Below, one piece after another: positions 51,517 to 61,887 of a stretch of 64,000 nt of DNA. Numbering within the stretch: the stretch's first letter is position 1; each line of letters starts with the position of its first letter. Source of the DNA: Labrys sedimenti (GTDB lineage Bacteria > Pseudomonadota > Alphaproteobacteria > Rhizobiales > Labraceae); assembly GCF_034424805.1 (NCBI RefSeq), contig NZ_JAXOUF010000006.1:186001-250000 (forward strand). The letters are read 5' to 3'. The position numbers and the translations under genes were made by a program. The notes beneath the pieces were generated by a model that saw only the letters and a list, made by a program, of their open reading frames with translations, had not been told where the DNA came from and searched no databases.

Positions 51517-51669
51517 CAAGTCCTCGGATGGTCACCCGCATCGGTGTTGATGTGGGGCGCAGTCGGATTGAATTTCAAGTGTGGAATGCGGCGCGAGCGT
51601 GACGTACTCGCAACTTCACGCAAAGTTGGGGCTTGTCAGTTTCACCCGCAACAGGATGGGACAGTGCAT

Positions 51670-51688
51670 CGGGCACCCAAGGTGCCCG
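51670..51688. repeat. Perfect GGGCACC hairpin
   Basis: CGGGCACC (51670-51677), loop CAA, GGTGCCCG (51681-51688). The arm GGGCACC also makes the hairpin at 40835-40852, suggesting a second REP-like sequence family. Confidence 0.6.
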
Positions 51689-51706
51689 GCTACCCACCCG
51701 ACAGCA

Positions 51707-51910
51707 TCACATGCCCCTTACGGCCCAGATTATGATGATACCGATGATGGCGGAAATGAATCCGGCGAGGCGGAGCTGCGCATTGGGGGAGTTGGCGACC
51801 GAGACCATCATGCGCCGCACCGGATCGGGAAAGGCCAGGAAGAATAACCCTTCGATCGCAAAGGCCAGTCCGAGCGCCGTGATGAAATCACCGAAAGAGA
51901 AACTATCCAT
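51707..51910 (-). CDS. DUF2065 small membrane protein
   Basis: 67 residues, two membrane segments (FGDFITALGLAFAIEGLFFLAF and AGFISAIIGIIIIWAVRG) separated by a short basic loop PDPVRRMM; exact DUF2065 pattern. Function unknown, but it regularly accompanies hflK-hflC in proteobacteria. ATG 51910 is preferred over GTG 51919. Confidence 0.88.
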   Translation of the reverse strand: MDSFSFGDFITALGLAFAIEGLFFLAFPDPVRRMMVSVANSPNAQLRLAGFISAIIGIIIIWAVRGM

Positions 51911-52039
51911 CCGCCCCACACATTATATGAACCGCACCCGAACCTTCCGACGGTTTGCGATCCTGGAGCAAAATCGTTCATGCCTGAACGCTTGTTCGCT
52001 CCAGCTCCTTGTTTCCAGCCAATCCAACCGATTGGCCAG

Positions 52040-52084
52040 AGCGTTTTTGCGATTCTTGGTGAACTCGTCAAATCGCAAGACGCT
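52040..52084. repeat. TTTGCGATT-type intergenic palindrome, copy 3
   Basis: AGCGTTTTTGCGATT (52040-52054) faces AATCGCAAGACGCT (52071-52084), inverse complements with one insertion/mismatch. The 279-bp spacer between hflC and the DUF2065 gene also contains GGAGCAAAATCG and GAACGC blocks that resemble the flank of copy 2. Confidence 0.7.
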
Positions 52085-52189
52085 TTTGGCAAGGGCAGCC
52101 GTCGGAATGTTCACGGCGGTCCTAAGAAAAACGCCGGCCGCAATGAAGCGGTCGGCGCAATGGAGCTTTATATAGGGCCGGCGTCAAGC

Positions 52190-53107
52190 CTATTGCGCCG
52201 GAGGAGCCTGGGGAGAGGCGGCTGGGGAAGGTGCTCCCGTAGGGGCGGCTGGCGAACGCAGATAACGGAAGTAATCCCAGTCCGGACTGATGAAGACCTG
52301 CGTGTTGTCAGGCTTCATCGCGTCGACATAGTTCCGCATCGACAGGTAGAACTGGAAGAATTCCGGATCCTTGTTGTAGGCGTCCGCCAGGATCTTGATG
52401 CGGGCCGAGTCGGCCTGGCCTGTCGTCTCTGACGCCTTGCCGCGCGCCTCACCGAGTATCTTGGCGACCTGACGATCGGCATCCGAGCGGATGACCTGCG
52501 CCTGCTGGGTGCCCTGCGAGCGAATCTGCTGCGCCTCGGTCTGGCGCTGCGACTGCATGCGCTTGTAGACGGCCTCGGAGTTGGCCTGCGGCAGGTCGGC
52601 GCCGCGGATACGCACGTCGACCACCTCGATGCCGAGACCGCCGGCTTCACGATTCACCTCGGCGCGGATCTTCTCCATCAGCGCGGTACGCTGGTCACGT
52701 ACGACGGCGGCGAAGGTCGACTGGCCGAGAACGCGGCGAACCGCCGAGGACAGGATCGAGGAAAGCTGCAGCTCCGCACCCTTCTCCGAACGCGAGGTCT
52801 GGAAGAAGCGCAGCGGATCCGAGACGCGATAGCGGGCGAAGGCGTCGACCTTCAGGCGCTTCTGGTCGCTGGCGATGACTTCCTGCGGGAGGCTGTCGAG
52901 GTCCAGCACCTGCTTGTTGATGTACTCGACATTCTCGATGAACGGCCATTTCCAATAGAGGCCGGGCTGGGTCTTGGCCGGTTGCGGTTCGCCGAAGCGC
53001 AGTGGCAGGGCGTAGTCGCGCGGCGTCACCGTATAGGCCGACAAGTAGACCAGGACCAGGATGGCACCGGTCGCGATCAGGGCAATGGTTCCGAGCGGGG
53101 ATCTCAT
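52190..53107 (-). CDS. hflC: Protease modulator HflC
   Basis: 305 residues. One N-terminal membrane anchor (TIALIATGAILVLVYLSAYTV), then an SPFH/Band 7 domain (VDAFARYRVSDPLRFFQTS...VVDVRIRGADLPQA) and a charged helical region (SQRQTEAQQIRSQGTQQAQ). With HflK it forms a large periplasmic cage around FtsH that regulates membrane protein turnover. It overlaps hflK by 4 bp. Confidence 0.95.
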   Translation of the reverse strand: MRSPLGTIALIATGAILVLVYLSAYTVTPRDYALPLRFGEPQPAKTQPGLYWKWPFIENVEYINKQVLDLDSLPQEVIASDQKRLKVDAFARYRVSDPLRFFQTSRSEKGAELQLSSILSSAVRRVLGQSTFAAVVRDQRTALMEKIRAEVNREAGGLGIEVVDVRIRGADLPQANSEAVYKRMQSQRQTEAQQIRSQGTQQAQVIRSDADRQVAKILGEARGKASETTGQADSARIKILADAYNKDPEFFQFYLSMRNYVDAMKPDNTQVFISPDWDYFRYLRSPAAPTGAPSPAASPQAPPAQ

Positions 53108-54234
53108 TGTGCCGCTCCCTGCTGGGGCTGGGCCGTGCCGGCCGGCCGCTTGAGCAGTCGGTCGAGCGGCAGATAGGGCACCACGCCCTGGCCCTGCGTC
53201 TTCGAGTCCAGGATCACCTTGTTCGTATCGGTGAGGATGGAGGTCATGGCTTCCAGATACATGCGTTCGCGGGTGACCACAGGAGCCTTCTGATAGGCGC
53301 TGTAGACTTCGTTGAAGCGCGACGCCTCACCGGTGGCTTCGGCCACGGTGCGCGCGCGATAGGCTTCGGCCGCCTGCGTGATCTTGGCGGCTTCACCGCC
53401 TGCTTCCGGGATCACCTTGTTGGCATAGACCTGAGCCTGGTTGATGGTGTTCTCCTGGTCGGCGCGTGCGGCCTGCACGTCACGGAAGGCATCGATCACC
53501 TGGGGCGGCGGATCGACATTCTGCAACTGCACCAGCCGGACCAACACGCCGGCCCTATAGCTGTCGAGGGCCCGCTGCATCTCGCTTTGCACCTGCTGCT
53601 CGATCGCCTGGCGATCGCCGGTCAGGATCGGCGTGATGTTGCGTTGCCCGATGGCTTCGCGCATGGCGCTCTCCGCCACGGCCCGGATCGTACCGCGCGG
53701 ATTGGCCAGGTTGAAGGCGAAATCCTGCGGGGCGGCCGGGTTGATCTGCCACTGCACCGTGAAGCCGATATTGACGAGGTTTTCGTCGCCGGTCAGCATT
53801 TCATTGGCGCTATCGCTGTCACCACGCGTGCCGACATTGATGGTCTCGACATTGGTCACGGTTGGCTTTTCGACCGTGCCGATCGGATAGGGCACGTTGT
53901 AGCGCAGGCCCGGCGGGCTCAACGAAACATATTTGCCGAAGACGAGATTGAGGCCGACTTCATTGGGCTGCACGCGATAGAAGCCGGTGAGGAGCCACAG
54001 GCCGATCAGCGCCACCGCGCCGATCGCGATGTTGCGCGGCGTGAAGCCGCCGCCGCCCTGGAGATTCTTGAGGCCGTCCTTGCTGCGGCGAAGCCAATCT
54101 TCGAGATCCGGGGGCTGAGAACCGCCGGATGGACCACCGCCCCAGGGGCCACCACCCCCCGGACGTCCGCCTCCGCTGTTGCCGCCGCCGCTACCCCAGG
54201 GGCCACCACCGCCGCTCTGGTTACTCCAAGGCAT
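53104..54234 (-). CDS. hflK: FtsH protease activity modulator HflK
   Basis: 376 residues. Gly/Pro-rich N-terminus (GGGGPWGSGGGNSGGGRPGG...), one membrane anchor (NIAIGAVALIGLWLLTGFY), SPFH domain (VNIGFTVQWQINPAAPQDFAF; RGTIRAVAESAMREAIGQRN) and a coiled-coil region with PQVIDAFRDVQAARADQENTI-type sequence. AAGGA upstream of ATG 54234. First gene of hflK-hflC-DUF2065-degP. The 271-bp gap before it holds nothing I recognise. Confidence 0.95.
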   Translation of the reverse strand: MPWSNQSGGGGPWGSGGGNSGGGRPGGGGPWGGGPSGGSQPPDLEDWLRRSKDGLKNLQGGGGFTPRNIAIGAVALIGLWLLTGFYRVQPNEVGLNLVFGKYVSLSPPGLRYNVPYPIGTVEKPTVTNVETINVGTRGDSDSANEMLTGDENLVNIGFTVQWQINPAAPQDFAFNLANPRGTIRAVAESAMREAIGQRNITPILTGDRQAIEQQVQSEMQRALDSYRAGVLVRLVQLQNVDPPPQVIDAFRDVQAARADQENTINQAQVYANKVIPEAGGEAAKITQAAEAYRARTVAEATGEASRFNEVYSAYQKAPVVTRERMYLEAMTSILTDTNKVILDSKTQGQGVVPYLPLDRLLKRPAGTAQPQQGAAQ

Positions 54235-54505
54235 GTCTTGGTCCTTTGATTGTTCGTCTGCCCAAAGCAGGACGAAAGCCCATTCCTAAGAACGGAATAA
54301 GCTGGAGAGAAGCTGCATATAGGAATGCAACCCCCCCGATCAATCCGAAACCATGTTTGAAAACAAGCCTCTAAATCGACAAAACGGCGTTCGAACGAAG
54401 CTGTCTTCACATGGCAAAGCTGCAGAAACTCCTATGCAGCCCCTTGAAATTCCTATGTAAACCCGGTGCCGGGCTGCAATCGACGAACATCGCGACGGGC
54501 ACGTG

Positions 54506-55438
54506 TTAAATTTCGTTCATCAGTGCGTCCGAAGCAACCGCAAGTGCTTGAGCAGGCTCGACGAAGCGCCAGCCTGGCATCTGGTGGCGGAACCAGGTGA
54601 ATTGGCGCTTGGCATAATGGCGGGTGTCGGCCTTGGCGCCGGCAATGGCTTCATCGAGCCTGATCTCCCCGGCGAGGTAACGGCAGAGCCCAGGCACGCC
54701 ATGGGCACGCATCACCGGAAGGGCCGGATCGAGGCTGCGCTGGGAGAGCGCGTGAACCTCCTCGATCGCGCCTTGCCCGACCATCAGGTCGAAGCGGTGA
54801 TCGATCCTGGCATAGAGTTCGGTTCGCTCCGGGCTGAGAAAGAGGCGCAGGCATTTGCCGGCATCGAGCAGGGGCGGCGTATGCGGTTCACTCTGCCATT
54901 CCGACAGGGAGCGGCCTGTTGCCTCGAAAATTTCGAGGGCGCGGATCAGGCGCTGGCGATCACTGGGTCGCAGGCGATTCGCCATGGCCGGATCCTTCTG
55001 ACTCAGCCAGGCATGCAGGGCCTCGGTCTCCATGCCTTCGGCCTTGCCACGCACGGCGTCGCGGATTCCATCGGGAACGGCCGGCATTTCGGCGAGCCCG
55101 CGTTCCAGTGCCTTGAAATAAAGGCCGGTGCCGCCGATCACGATGGGCAGACGTCCCTGCCGGCGGACGTCATCCAGCGCGGCGGATGCGTCCTCGCGCC
55201 AGCGTCCCACCGAATAATTGACGGCGCCATCGACATGGCCATAGAGCAAATGAGGCGCGCGCGCCGTCTCGCTGGCATCCGGGCGGGCGCTGATCACGGC
55301 GAGATCGCGGTAGACCTGCATGGAATCGGCGTTGATGATGCTGCCGCCGAACCGTTCGGCCAGGGCCAGGGCCAAAGCCGACTTGCCGCTCGCCGTCGGA
55401 CCTGCGAGAAGCACGGCGTCATATTGAATGGCTGTCAC
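54506..55438 (-). CDS. miaA: tRNA dimethylallyltransferase MiaA
   Basis: 310 residues; adds the isopentenyl group to A37 of UNN-reading tRNAs. P-loop AGPTASGKSALALALAE (about residues 12-28), SIINADSMQVYRDL, LYGHVDGAVNYSVGRW and IGGTGLYFKALERGLAEMP are diagnostic, as is RHYAKRQFTWFRHQ. Starts at GTG 55438, only 17 bp from the divergent serB ATG, leaving almost no room for separate promoters. Confidence 0.95.
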   Translation of the reverse strand: MTAIQYDAVLLAGPTASGKSALALALAERFGGSIINADSMQVYRDLAVISARPDASETARAPHLLYGHVDGAVNYSVGRWREDASAALDDVRRQGRLPIVIGGTGLYFKALERGLAEMPAVPDGIRDAVRGKAEGMETEALHAWLSQKDPAMANRLRPSDRQRLIRALEIFEATGRSLSEWQSEPHTPPLLDAGKCLRLFLSPERTELYARIDHRFDLMVGQGAIEEVHALSQRSLDPALPVMRAHGVPGLCRYLAGEIRLDEAIAGAKADTRHYAKRQFTWFRHQMPGWRFVEPAQALAVASDALMNEI

Positions 55439-55455
55439 TCCGGATACCTGTCCTC

Positions 55456-56346
55456 ATGTCCCTTGTCGCCACGCTGATCTCCCATCCGGACCGTCCCGCC
55501 GTCACAGCAGCCGCTCTGTCGCGCGCGGTCGAGGCGCTGGCTTCGCCGGCGGCCCCCAGCGTCCTGGCTCCCGGCGTGGCCGTCGACATTGCCTGTGCAG
55601 CCGATGCGCCGATCGTCGAGATCGAGGCTCGCCTGCGCGAGGCTCTGGCGGCGACCACCGTCGATCTGGTGGTGCAGGAAGCCGAGGGACGGCGCAAGCA
55701 TCTTTTCCTTGCCGACATGGACTCGACGATGATCGGCCAGGAATGCATCGACGAGTTGGCTGATTTCGTCGGCGCCAAGACGATGGTGGCGGAGATTACC
55801 GAGCGTGCCATGCGTGGCGAGATCGCCTTCGAACCGGCGCTGCGCGAGCGCGTCGCCCTGTTGAAGGGGCTGCCGGAGAGCATTGCCGACGAGGTCGTGC
55901 GGGAGCGCCTGACACTGACCACCGGCGGGCCCGAACTGGTGCGCACCATGCGGGCGAACGGGGCCTATACGGCGCTCGTCTCGGGGGGCTTCACCTTGTT
56001 CACCGCCAAGATCGGGGCGATGGTCGGCTTCGACGAGCATCACTCCAATCTCCTCGTGGTCAGGGATGGTTACCTCACCGGCGAGGTTGCCGAGCCGATT
56101 CTCGGCAAGGAAGCCAAGCGCGCCAATCTCGATCGCTTGCGGCAGGCGAGGGGGCTGGCGGCCTCCGATACGATGGCGGTCGGCGATGGCGCCAATGATC
56201 TTGCCATGCTGGGCGAAGCCGGTCTCGGCGTGGCCTATCGCGCCAAGCCCGCGGTCGCCGCAGCGGCCCGGATGCGGGTGGAACACGGCGATCTGACGGC
56301 GCTGCTCTATGCGCAGGGATATCGCAGCCAGGATTTCGTGCGTTAG
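55456..56346 (+). CDS. serB: Phosphoserine phosphatase SerB
   Basis: 296 residues; last step of L-serine synthesis. HAD-superfamily nucleophile motif LADMDSTMIGQE with Asp87 and Asp89, motif II ALVSGGFTLFTAKI, and motif IV TMAVGDGANDLAMLGEAGLGVAY. The N-terminal 75 residues are a degenerate ACT-like region. ATG 55456 has no clear Shine-Dalgarno in the very short spacer to miaA. Confidence 0.95.
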   Translation: MSLVATLISHPDRPAVTAAALSRAVEALASPAAPSVLAPGVAVDIACAADAPIVEIEARLREALAATTVDLVVQEAEGRRKHLFLADMDSTMIGQECIDELADFVGAKTMVAEITERAMRGEIAFEPALRERVALLKGLPESIADEVVRERLTLTTGGPELVRTMRANGAYTALVSGGFTLFTAKIGAMVGFDEHHSNLLVVRDGYLTGEVAEPILGKEAKRANLDRLRQARGLAASDTMAVGDGANDLAMLGEAGLGVAYRAKPAVAAAARMRVEHGDLTALLYAQGYRSQDFVR

Positions 56347-56397
56347 ATATCGGCCGCCAGGACGAGACCACACCTATCGACGGGAGGCGGAAGCGCC

Positions 56398-56946
56398 ATG
56401 ATGAGCAAGAACGGTAGCCAGGACTTGTTGGATGTGCTGAAGGCTCGCTTCGATGCCAATATGAAACGCCACAAAGGCCTCGAATGGGTGAAGGTGCAGG
56501 CGCGCCTGGAGGCCAAGCCCGAAAAGTTGCGCTCCCTCGCCGAAATGGAGCGGACGGGTGGCGAACCGGATGTCATCGGCGAGGATCCGGCGACCGGGGA
56601 TTATGTCTTCTGCGACTGCTCGGCGGAAACACCCAAGGGTCGCAGGAGCCTTTGCTATGACCGCCAGGCGCTCGACGAGCGCAAGGAGCACAAGCCGGAG
56701 GGCAGCGCGACCGAAATGGCCGCTGCCATCGGCATCGAGCTTCTGACGGAGGAACAATATCGCGCCCTGCAGGAGCTTGGCGCATTCGACCTGAAAACCT
56801 CGACCTGGGTGAGCACGCCGGCGGCGATCCGGAAGAAGGGCGGCGCCCTGTTTTGTGATCGCCGCTACGACCATGTCTTCACCTATCACAACGGCGCATC
56901 TTCCTATTATGCCGTGCGGGGATTTCGTGGGCGCCTGACGGTGTGA
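56398..56946 (+). CDS. DUF4256 family protein
   Basis: 182 residues. The stretch LLDVLKARFDANMKRHKGLEW, VFCDCSAETPKGRRSLCYDRQAL and the C-terminal TSTWVSTPAAIRKKGGALFCDRRYDHVFTYHNGASSYYA are characteristic of DUF4256, found in many bacteria with no known role. Several conserved Cys and aromatic residues suggest a ligand pocket. ATG 56398 and 56401 are adjacent. 51 bp after serB on the same strand. Confidence 0.85.
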   Translation: MMSKNGSQDLLDVLKARFDANMKRHKGLEWVKVQARLEAKPEKLRSLAEMERTGGEPDVIGEDPATGDYVFCDCSAETPKGRRSLCYDRQALDERKEHKPEGSATEMAAAIGIELLTEEQYRALQELGAFDLKTSTWVSTPAAIRKKGGALFCDRRYDHVFTYHNGASSYYAVRGFRGRLTV

Positions 56947-57092
56947 TCCGGCAAATGGCCGAATATCGAGACCGGAGTGGCATTCGGCCTTTCGGTCATG
57001 GTTTGGCAGGAAATCCGCGTTAGTCTTGCAAAGACTGGTGCACAAATCTTTTTGGGGGTCGCGGAATCGGACGCCGCGGCTAAGATCAGGCC

Positions 57093-58046
57093 ATGCTCGA
57101 CCGTACCCATAAGCCGCATCCCGAACAGGGCTATCTCGACCTCCTCGACCGCGTCTGGCGCGAGGGTACGCCGCGGGTCGACCGCACGGGCGTCGGCACC
57201 CGCGCGCTGTTCGGCCAGACTCTCCGAATCGATCTGTCCGATGGCACGCTTCCCCTGCTCACCACCAAGCGGGTGTCGTGGAAGACGATCGTTCGCGAGC
57301 TCTTATGGTTCCTCGACGGCGGCACCAATATCCGGCCGTTGCTCCAAAACAAGGTGACGATCTGGACCGATTGGCCGCTCGCGAAATATCGCAAGGCGAC
57401 CGGCGAGGCGATCAGCCAGGAGGATTTCGAGGCGCGGATCGTGGCCGACGCGGCCTTCGCCGAGCGTTGGGGTGATCTCGGACCCGTCTACGGGGCGCAA
57501 TGGCGCCGTTGGCCGCTTTTCGTGCCGACGGATACCGAAGGCGAGGAGGGACTCTATCGCCGGGACCCGAAGGGCATCGACCAGATCGCGCGACTGGTGC
57601 ACGATATCAAGCACAACCCAACCTCGCGGCGCCTGATCTTCACTGGCTGGAACGTGGCCGAGCTTGACGGGATGGCGCTGCCGCCCTGCCATACCACCTA
57701 TCAATATTTCGTCGCCGACGGGAAGCTCTCTGGCCTGTTGCACCAGCGTTCCTGCGACGTTGGTCTCGGCGTGCCCTACAACCTCGTCACCGCTTCGCTG
57801 CTCATCCGCATGCTGGCCCAGCAATGCGACCTGGAGCCCGGTGAGTTCGTCTGGTTCGGCGGCGACGTGCATGTCTACCAGAACCATGGCGATCTCGTGC
57901 GTGAGCAGTTGAGCCGTACGCCCAAGCCCTGGCCCAAGCTGCGGTTTGCCCGCAAGCCTGCCTCGATCCTCGACTACAGATTCGAGGATTTCATCGTGGA
58001 AGGCTACCAAGCCCATCCGGCGATTTCCGCGCCGATCGCGGTGTGA
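57093..58046 (+). CDS. thyA: Thymidylate synthase ThyA
   Basis: 317 residues; makes dTMP from dUMP using methylene-tetrahydrofolate. The nucleophile Cys199 is in MALPPCHTTYQYFV; LLHQRSCDVGLGVPYNLVTASLL and WFGGDVHVYQNH bind dUMP and folate. It is longer than the 264-residue E. coli enzyme because of an insertion around residues 85-155 (KYRKATGEAISQEDFEARIV and VPTDTEGEEGLYRRDPKG), as in several other bacterial ThyA. Followed by folA after 10 bp: the pair recycles folate. Confidence 0.96.
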   Translation: MLDRTHKPHPEQGYLDLLDRVWREGTPRVDRTGVGTRALFGQTLRIDLSDGTLPLLTTKRVSWKTIVRELLWFLDGGTNIRPLLQNKVTIWTDWPLAKYRKATGEAISQEDFEARIVADAAFAERWGDLGPVYGAQWRRWPLFVPTDTEGEEGLYRRDPKGIDQIARLVHDIKHNPTSRRLIFTGWNVAELDGMALPPCHTTYQYFVADGKLSGLLHQRSCDVGLGVPYNLVTASLLIRMLAQQCDLEPGEFVWFGGDVHVYQNHGDLVREQLSRTPKPWPKLRFARKPASILDYRFEDFIVEGYQAHPAISAPIAV

Positions 58047-58056
58047 ACGGCGAGCC

Positions 58057-58566
58057 ATGAGCGTTCCTGTCATCATGGTCGCTGCGATGGCCCGCAACCG
58101 TGTCATTGGCGTCGACAACGGGCTGCCGTGGCATATGCGCTCGGATCTCAAGCAATTCAGGGCTGCCACCATGGGCAAACCCCTGATCATGGGACGCAAG
58201 ACCTACCAGTCGATCGGGCGCCCCTTGCCGGGGCGGCGCACCATCGTGGTGACGCGCGACCCCGCGTTTCACGCCGAGGGCGTGGAAGTGGCCGCCAGCC
58301 TGGAGGCCGCTCTCGAACGCGGGCAGGCCGTTGCCGCCGAGATGAAGGCCGACGAGGTCGTCATTGCGGGTGGGGCCGCCATCTATGCCCAGGCCTTGCC
58401 GCGGGCAAGCCGCCTGCTGCTCACCGAACTCGACCTGGAGGCGCAAGGCGACGCCGTCTTCCCCGCTTTGACGGCCGGAGAATGGCGGGAGGTGTCACGC
58501 ACGCCCCATCCCCGCGGGGAGGGAGACGATGCCGGTTTCATGGTGGTGGCGCTGGAGCGCATTTGA
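58057..58566 (+). CDS. folA: Dihydrofolate reductase
   Basis: 169 residues. VAAMARNRVIGVDNGLPWHMRSDLKQFRAATMGKPLIMGRKTYQSIG includes the Met20-loop equivalent and the substrate-binding acidic/Trp region; LPGRRTIVVTRD and DEVVIAGGAAIYAQAL bind NADPH. Regenerates tetrahydrofolate after ThyA; ATG 58057 is 10 bp past the thyA stop, a two-gene operon. Confidence 0.95.
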   Translation: MSVPVIMVAAMARNRVIGVDNGLPWHMRSDLKQFRAATMGKPLIMGRKTYQSIGRPLPGRRTIVVTRDPAFHAEGVEVAASLEAALERGQAVAAEMKADEVVIAGGAAIYAQALPRASRLLLTELDLEAQGDAVFPALTAGEWREVSRTPHPRGEGDDAGFMVVALERI

Positions 58567-58625
58567 GCCTGCGATGTCGCCTCCAACTTGAATTGAGGCG
58601 ATGTCCGGAGATAGCTGAAGCACCA

Positions 58626-58652
58626 CCTTTGTCATGCCGGCAATGACAAAGG
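58626..58652. terminator. Hairpin between convergent folA and DUF1963 genes
   Basis: CCTTTGTCAT (58626-58635) / ATGACAAAGG (58643-58652), a perfect 10-bp stem with a 7-base GCCGGCA loop. No extended T-run; acts plausibly for both directions. Confidence 0.6.
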
Positions 58653-58684
58653 CCCAACTCGATTTGTTCGTGGACGGGTAAATC

Positions 58685-59752
58685 CTAAGTCTGCTGGTAG
58701 ACGGTGATCACCTCGTCGAAACGGCGTTGTTCGAGATCCTTCCTGCGCATCAGGAAGTAGACGGTGCCTTCGCCCCAGGCGCCGGCGCTCCAGTCGGCGA
58801 GGTCGAGCTGGAACAGCAGCACCCATTCATGGGCTGCCGCCATGACGGCGGAGCGTTCCTTCTTCCACTCGTCCGACGACAAATGCTGCTTGCCGAATTG
58901 CGAGACCACGACGGCATCATAGCGAGGATCGTCCTGTTCCGGCTGCGGGCTGCCCAGAAGCTGCTGGCGGTGCCAGCGTCCCGCCGGTTTGAGCTTGCCG
59001 CCGGCGGTGAGTGCTTCGCCATAGGCCTCCTCGAAGCTCTGCCCGTTCTTAACGCTTTGCGTTCCATCGGCTGCCGAATAGGCGGCATGGAGTTTGGCCG
59101 ATGCCTCCATCTCGATGGCGCTCGGGTCGGGCAGGCTCAGACCCGCACGCAGCGTCATGGCGCGCTCGGGCGCGTCGTAGTTGCTGCCTTCCGGCTGTGA
59201 TGGTTCGGGCAGTTTGTATTTGGCCCGGCTTTCGGCCGCGTCGCGGCGCGCCTTCTCCGCCGCTTGCACCAGGTCTTTGGGCATGGCAAGCGTGGCGAGC
59301 TTGTCACGTGGTGTCCGGTCCCAGATCACCTTGGCCGGGCGTTTGCCGGTTTCCCATGGTCCGACGGCAAGATCATAGAAGAACAACAGGCGTCCGTCCG
59401 GTGGAAGGGGAGAGGCAACACTGCCGAGCTTGTCGGCCTCCGCCAGATCGATCTGGGCGAGGAAAGCGTAGGGCAGGCCCTGGGCCAGATGCCGCCGCAT
59501 CTCGGCGCCGGCTTCCGCATTGCCTTGGCTGGCGATCGCCTCCGGATCGGCCGGTGCCGGTGGACGCGGCCAGGCCGAGCCTGCGGGCAGGTCCGGCCGG
59601 CCGCCGAATTTGGTGTCGCCGACCACGATCCGCTTGCCGGGCGCCACCTCGAAGACCAGGGCGGGCACCAGCGCCTCGACCAGTATCTCGATGCGCGGCG
59701 TGTCGAAATAGGCCTGCAAGGCCTGTCTTGCATCGTCGGGGCTGTCGAACAT
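58685..59752 (-). CDS. DUF1963 / YwqG-like family protein
   Basis: 355 residues. N-terminal KRIVVGDTKFGGRPDLPAGSAWPRP, LPYAFLAQIDLAEAD and DGRLLFFYDL, with the late HEWVLLFQLDLADWSAGAWGEGTVYFLMRRKDL, are the family hallmarks. The biochemical role is unknown. ATG 59752. It points away from the ilv operon, with the 347-bp control region between. Confidence 0.85.
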   Translation of the reverse strand: MFDSPDDARQALQAYFDTPRIEILVEALVPALVFEVAPGKRIVVGDTKFGGRPDLPAGSAWPRPPAPADPEAIASQGNAEAGAEMRRHLAQGLPYAFLAQIDLAEADKLGSVASPLPPDGRLLFFYDLAVGPWETGKRPAKVIWDRTPRDKLATLAMPKDLVQAAEKARRDAAESRAKYKLPEPSQPEGSNYDAPERAMTLRAGLSLPDPSAIEMEASAKLHAAYSAADGTQSVKNGQSFEEAYGEALTAGGKLKPAGRWHRQQLLGSPQPEQDDPRYDAVVVSQFGKQHLSSDEWKKERSAVMAAAHEWVLLFQLDLADWSAGAWGEGTVYFLMRRKDLEQRRFDEVITVYQQT

Positions 59753-59866
59753 GGGGAGGCTTTCTCTTGATCCTGGCTTGCTGCCGGGAACGAGGCAGGG
59801 AACGGTAATGAAAGACTAGCGTTGCCAGATGTTGCGCAACAATTGACAATTTCTGCAAATCAGCGC

Positions 59867-59895
59867 TTGACCGCCTGTTTGCCAACCCTTACAAC
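59867..59895 (+). promoter_or_regulatory. Candidate promoter of the ilv leader
   Basis: -35 TTGACC (59867-59872), 17-bp spacer, -10 TACAAC (59890-59895). Transcription would start near 59902, 25 bp before the leader-peptide start codon, a sensible distance. Confidence 0.5.
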
Positions 59896-59926
59896 CCCGT
59901 AACTTTCGAAAAATGGGAGCGCGATC

Positions 59927-59977
59927 TTGCGCAACATCCTTATCGTAGGTTTGGCGTTGTCGGTGGAGCGGGGTTAG
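59927..59977 (+). CDS. ilv operon leader peptide, branched-chain amino-acid rich
   Basis: A 16-codon frame starting at TTG 59927 with GGGAG 7 bp upstream reads RNILIVGLALSVERG after the initiator and stops at TAG 59975. Seven of its residues are Ile, Leu or Val, with ILIV in a row, placed 28 bp before a rho-independent terminator in the leader. That is the layout of classical attenuation peptides. TTG is the only start codon in this frame after an in-frame TAA at 59900. Confidence 0.72.
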   Translation: MRNILIVGLALSVERG

Positions 59978-59994
59978 CCCGAATCTCCTACGAT
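59942..59994 (+). promoter_or_regulatory. Pairing arms of the attenuator
   Basis: ATCGTAGG (59942-59949), inside the leader-peptide codons, is exactly inverse to CCTACGAT (59987-59994) just after the stop codon. Ribosome stalling at the Ile/Leu/Val codons would block this stem and free the second arm, as expected for an anti-terminator switch. Confidence 0.55.
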
Positions 59995-60004
59995 GACGCA
60001 CATG

Positions 60005-60025
60005 GGCCCCTTGAGGGCCTTTTTT
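60005..60025 (+). terminator. Leader terminator (attenuator) ahead of ilvB
   Basis: GGCCC (60005-60009), 5-base loop, GGGCC (60015-60019), then six T residues (60020-60025). Lies 75 bp before the ilvB ATG, after the branched-chain-rich leader peptide. Confidence 0.78.
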
Positions 60026-60099
60026 ATTGCCCGAAACACAAGCGAACGATATTCGAAGCTCGAAAAAGCCCAAGTGCTTGGAAGCCAAGGAAAAAGGCG

Positions 60100-61863
<1,764 letters not shown>

Positions 61864-61887
61864 CCGCGCACGCACTTGCGTGCGCTA

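Larger units (their letters stand above)
59753..60099. promoter_or_regulatory. 347-bp ilv control region and attenuator leader
   Basis: Contains the putative promoter, leader peptide and terminator of the ilvBHC operon, each listed separately. In addition TTGCGCAACA occurs twice (59832-59841 and 59927-59936), the first inside the palindrome GTTGCGCAAC, and a consensus TTGACA lies at 59843-59848 without a good -10 partner. Confidence 0.7.
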
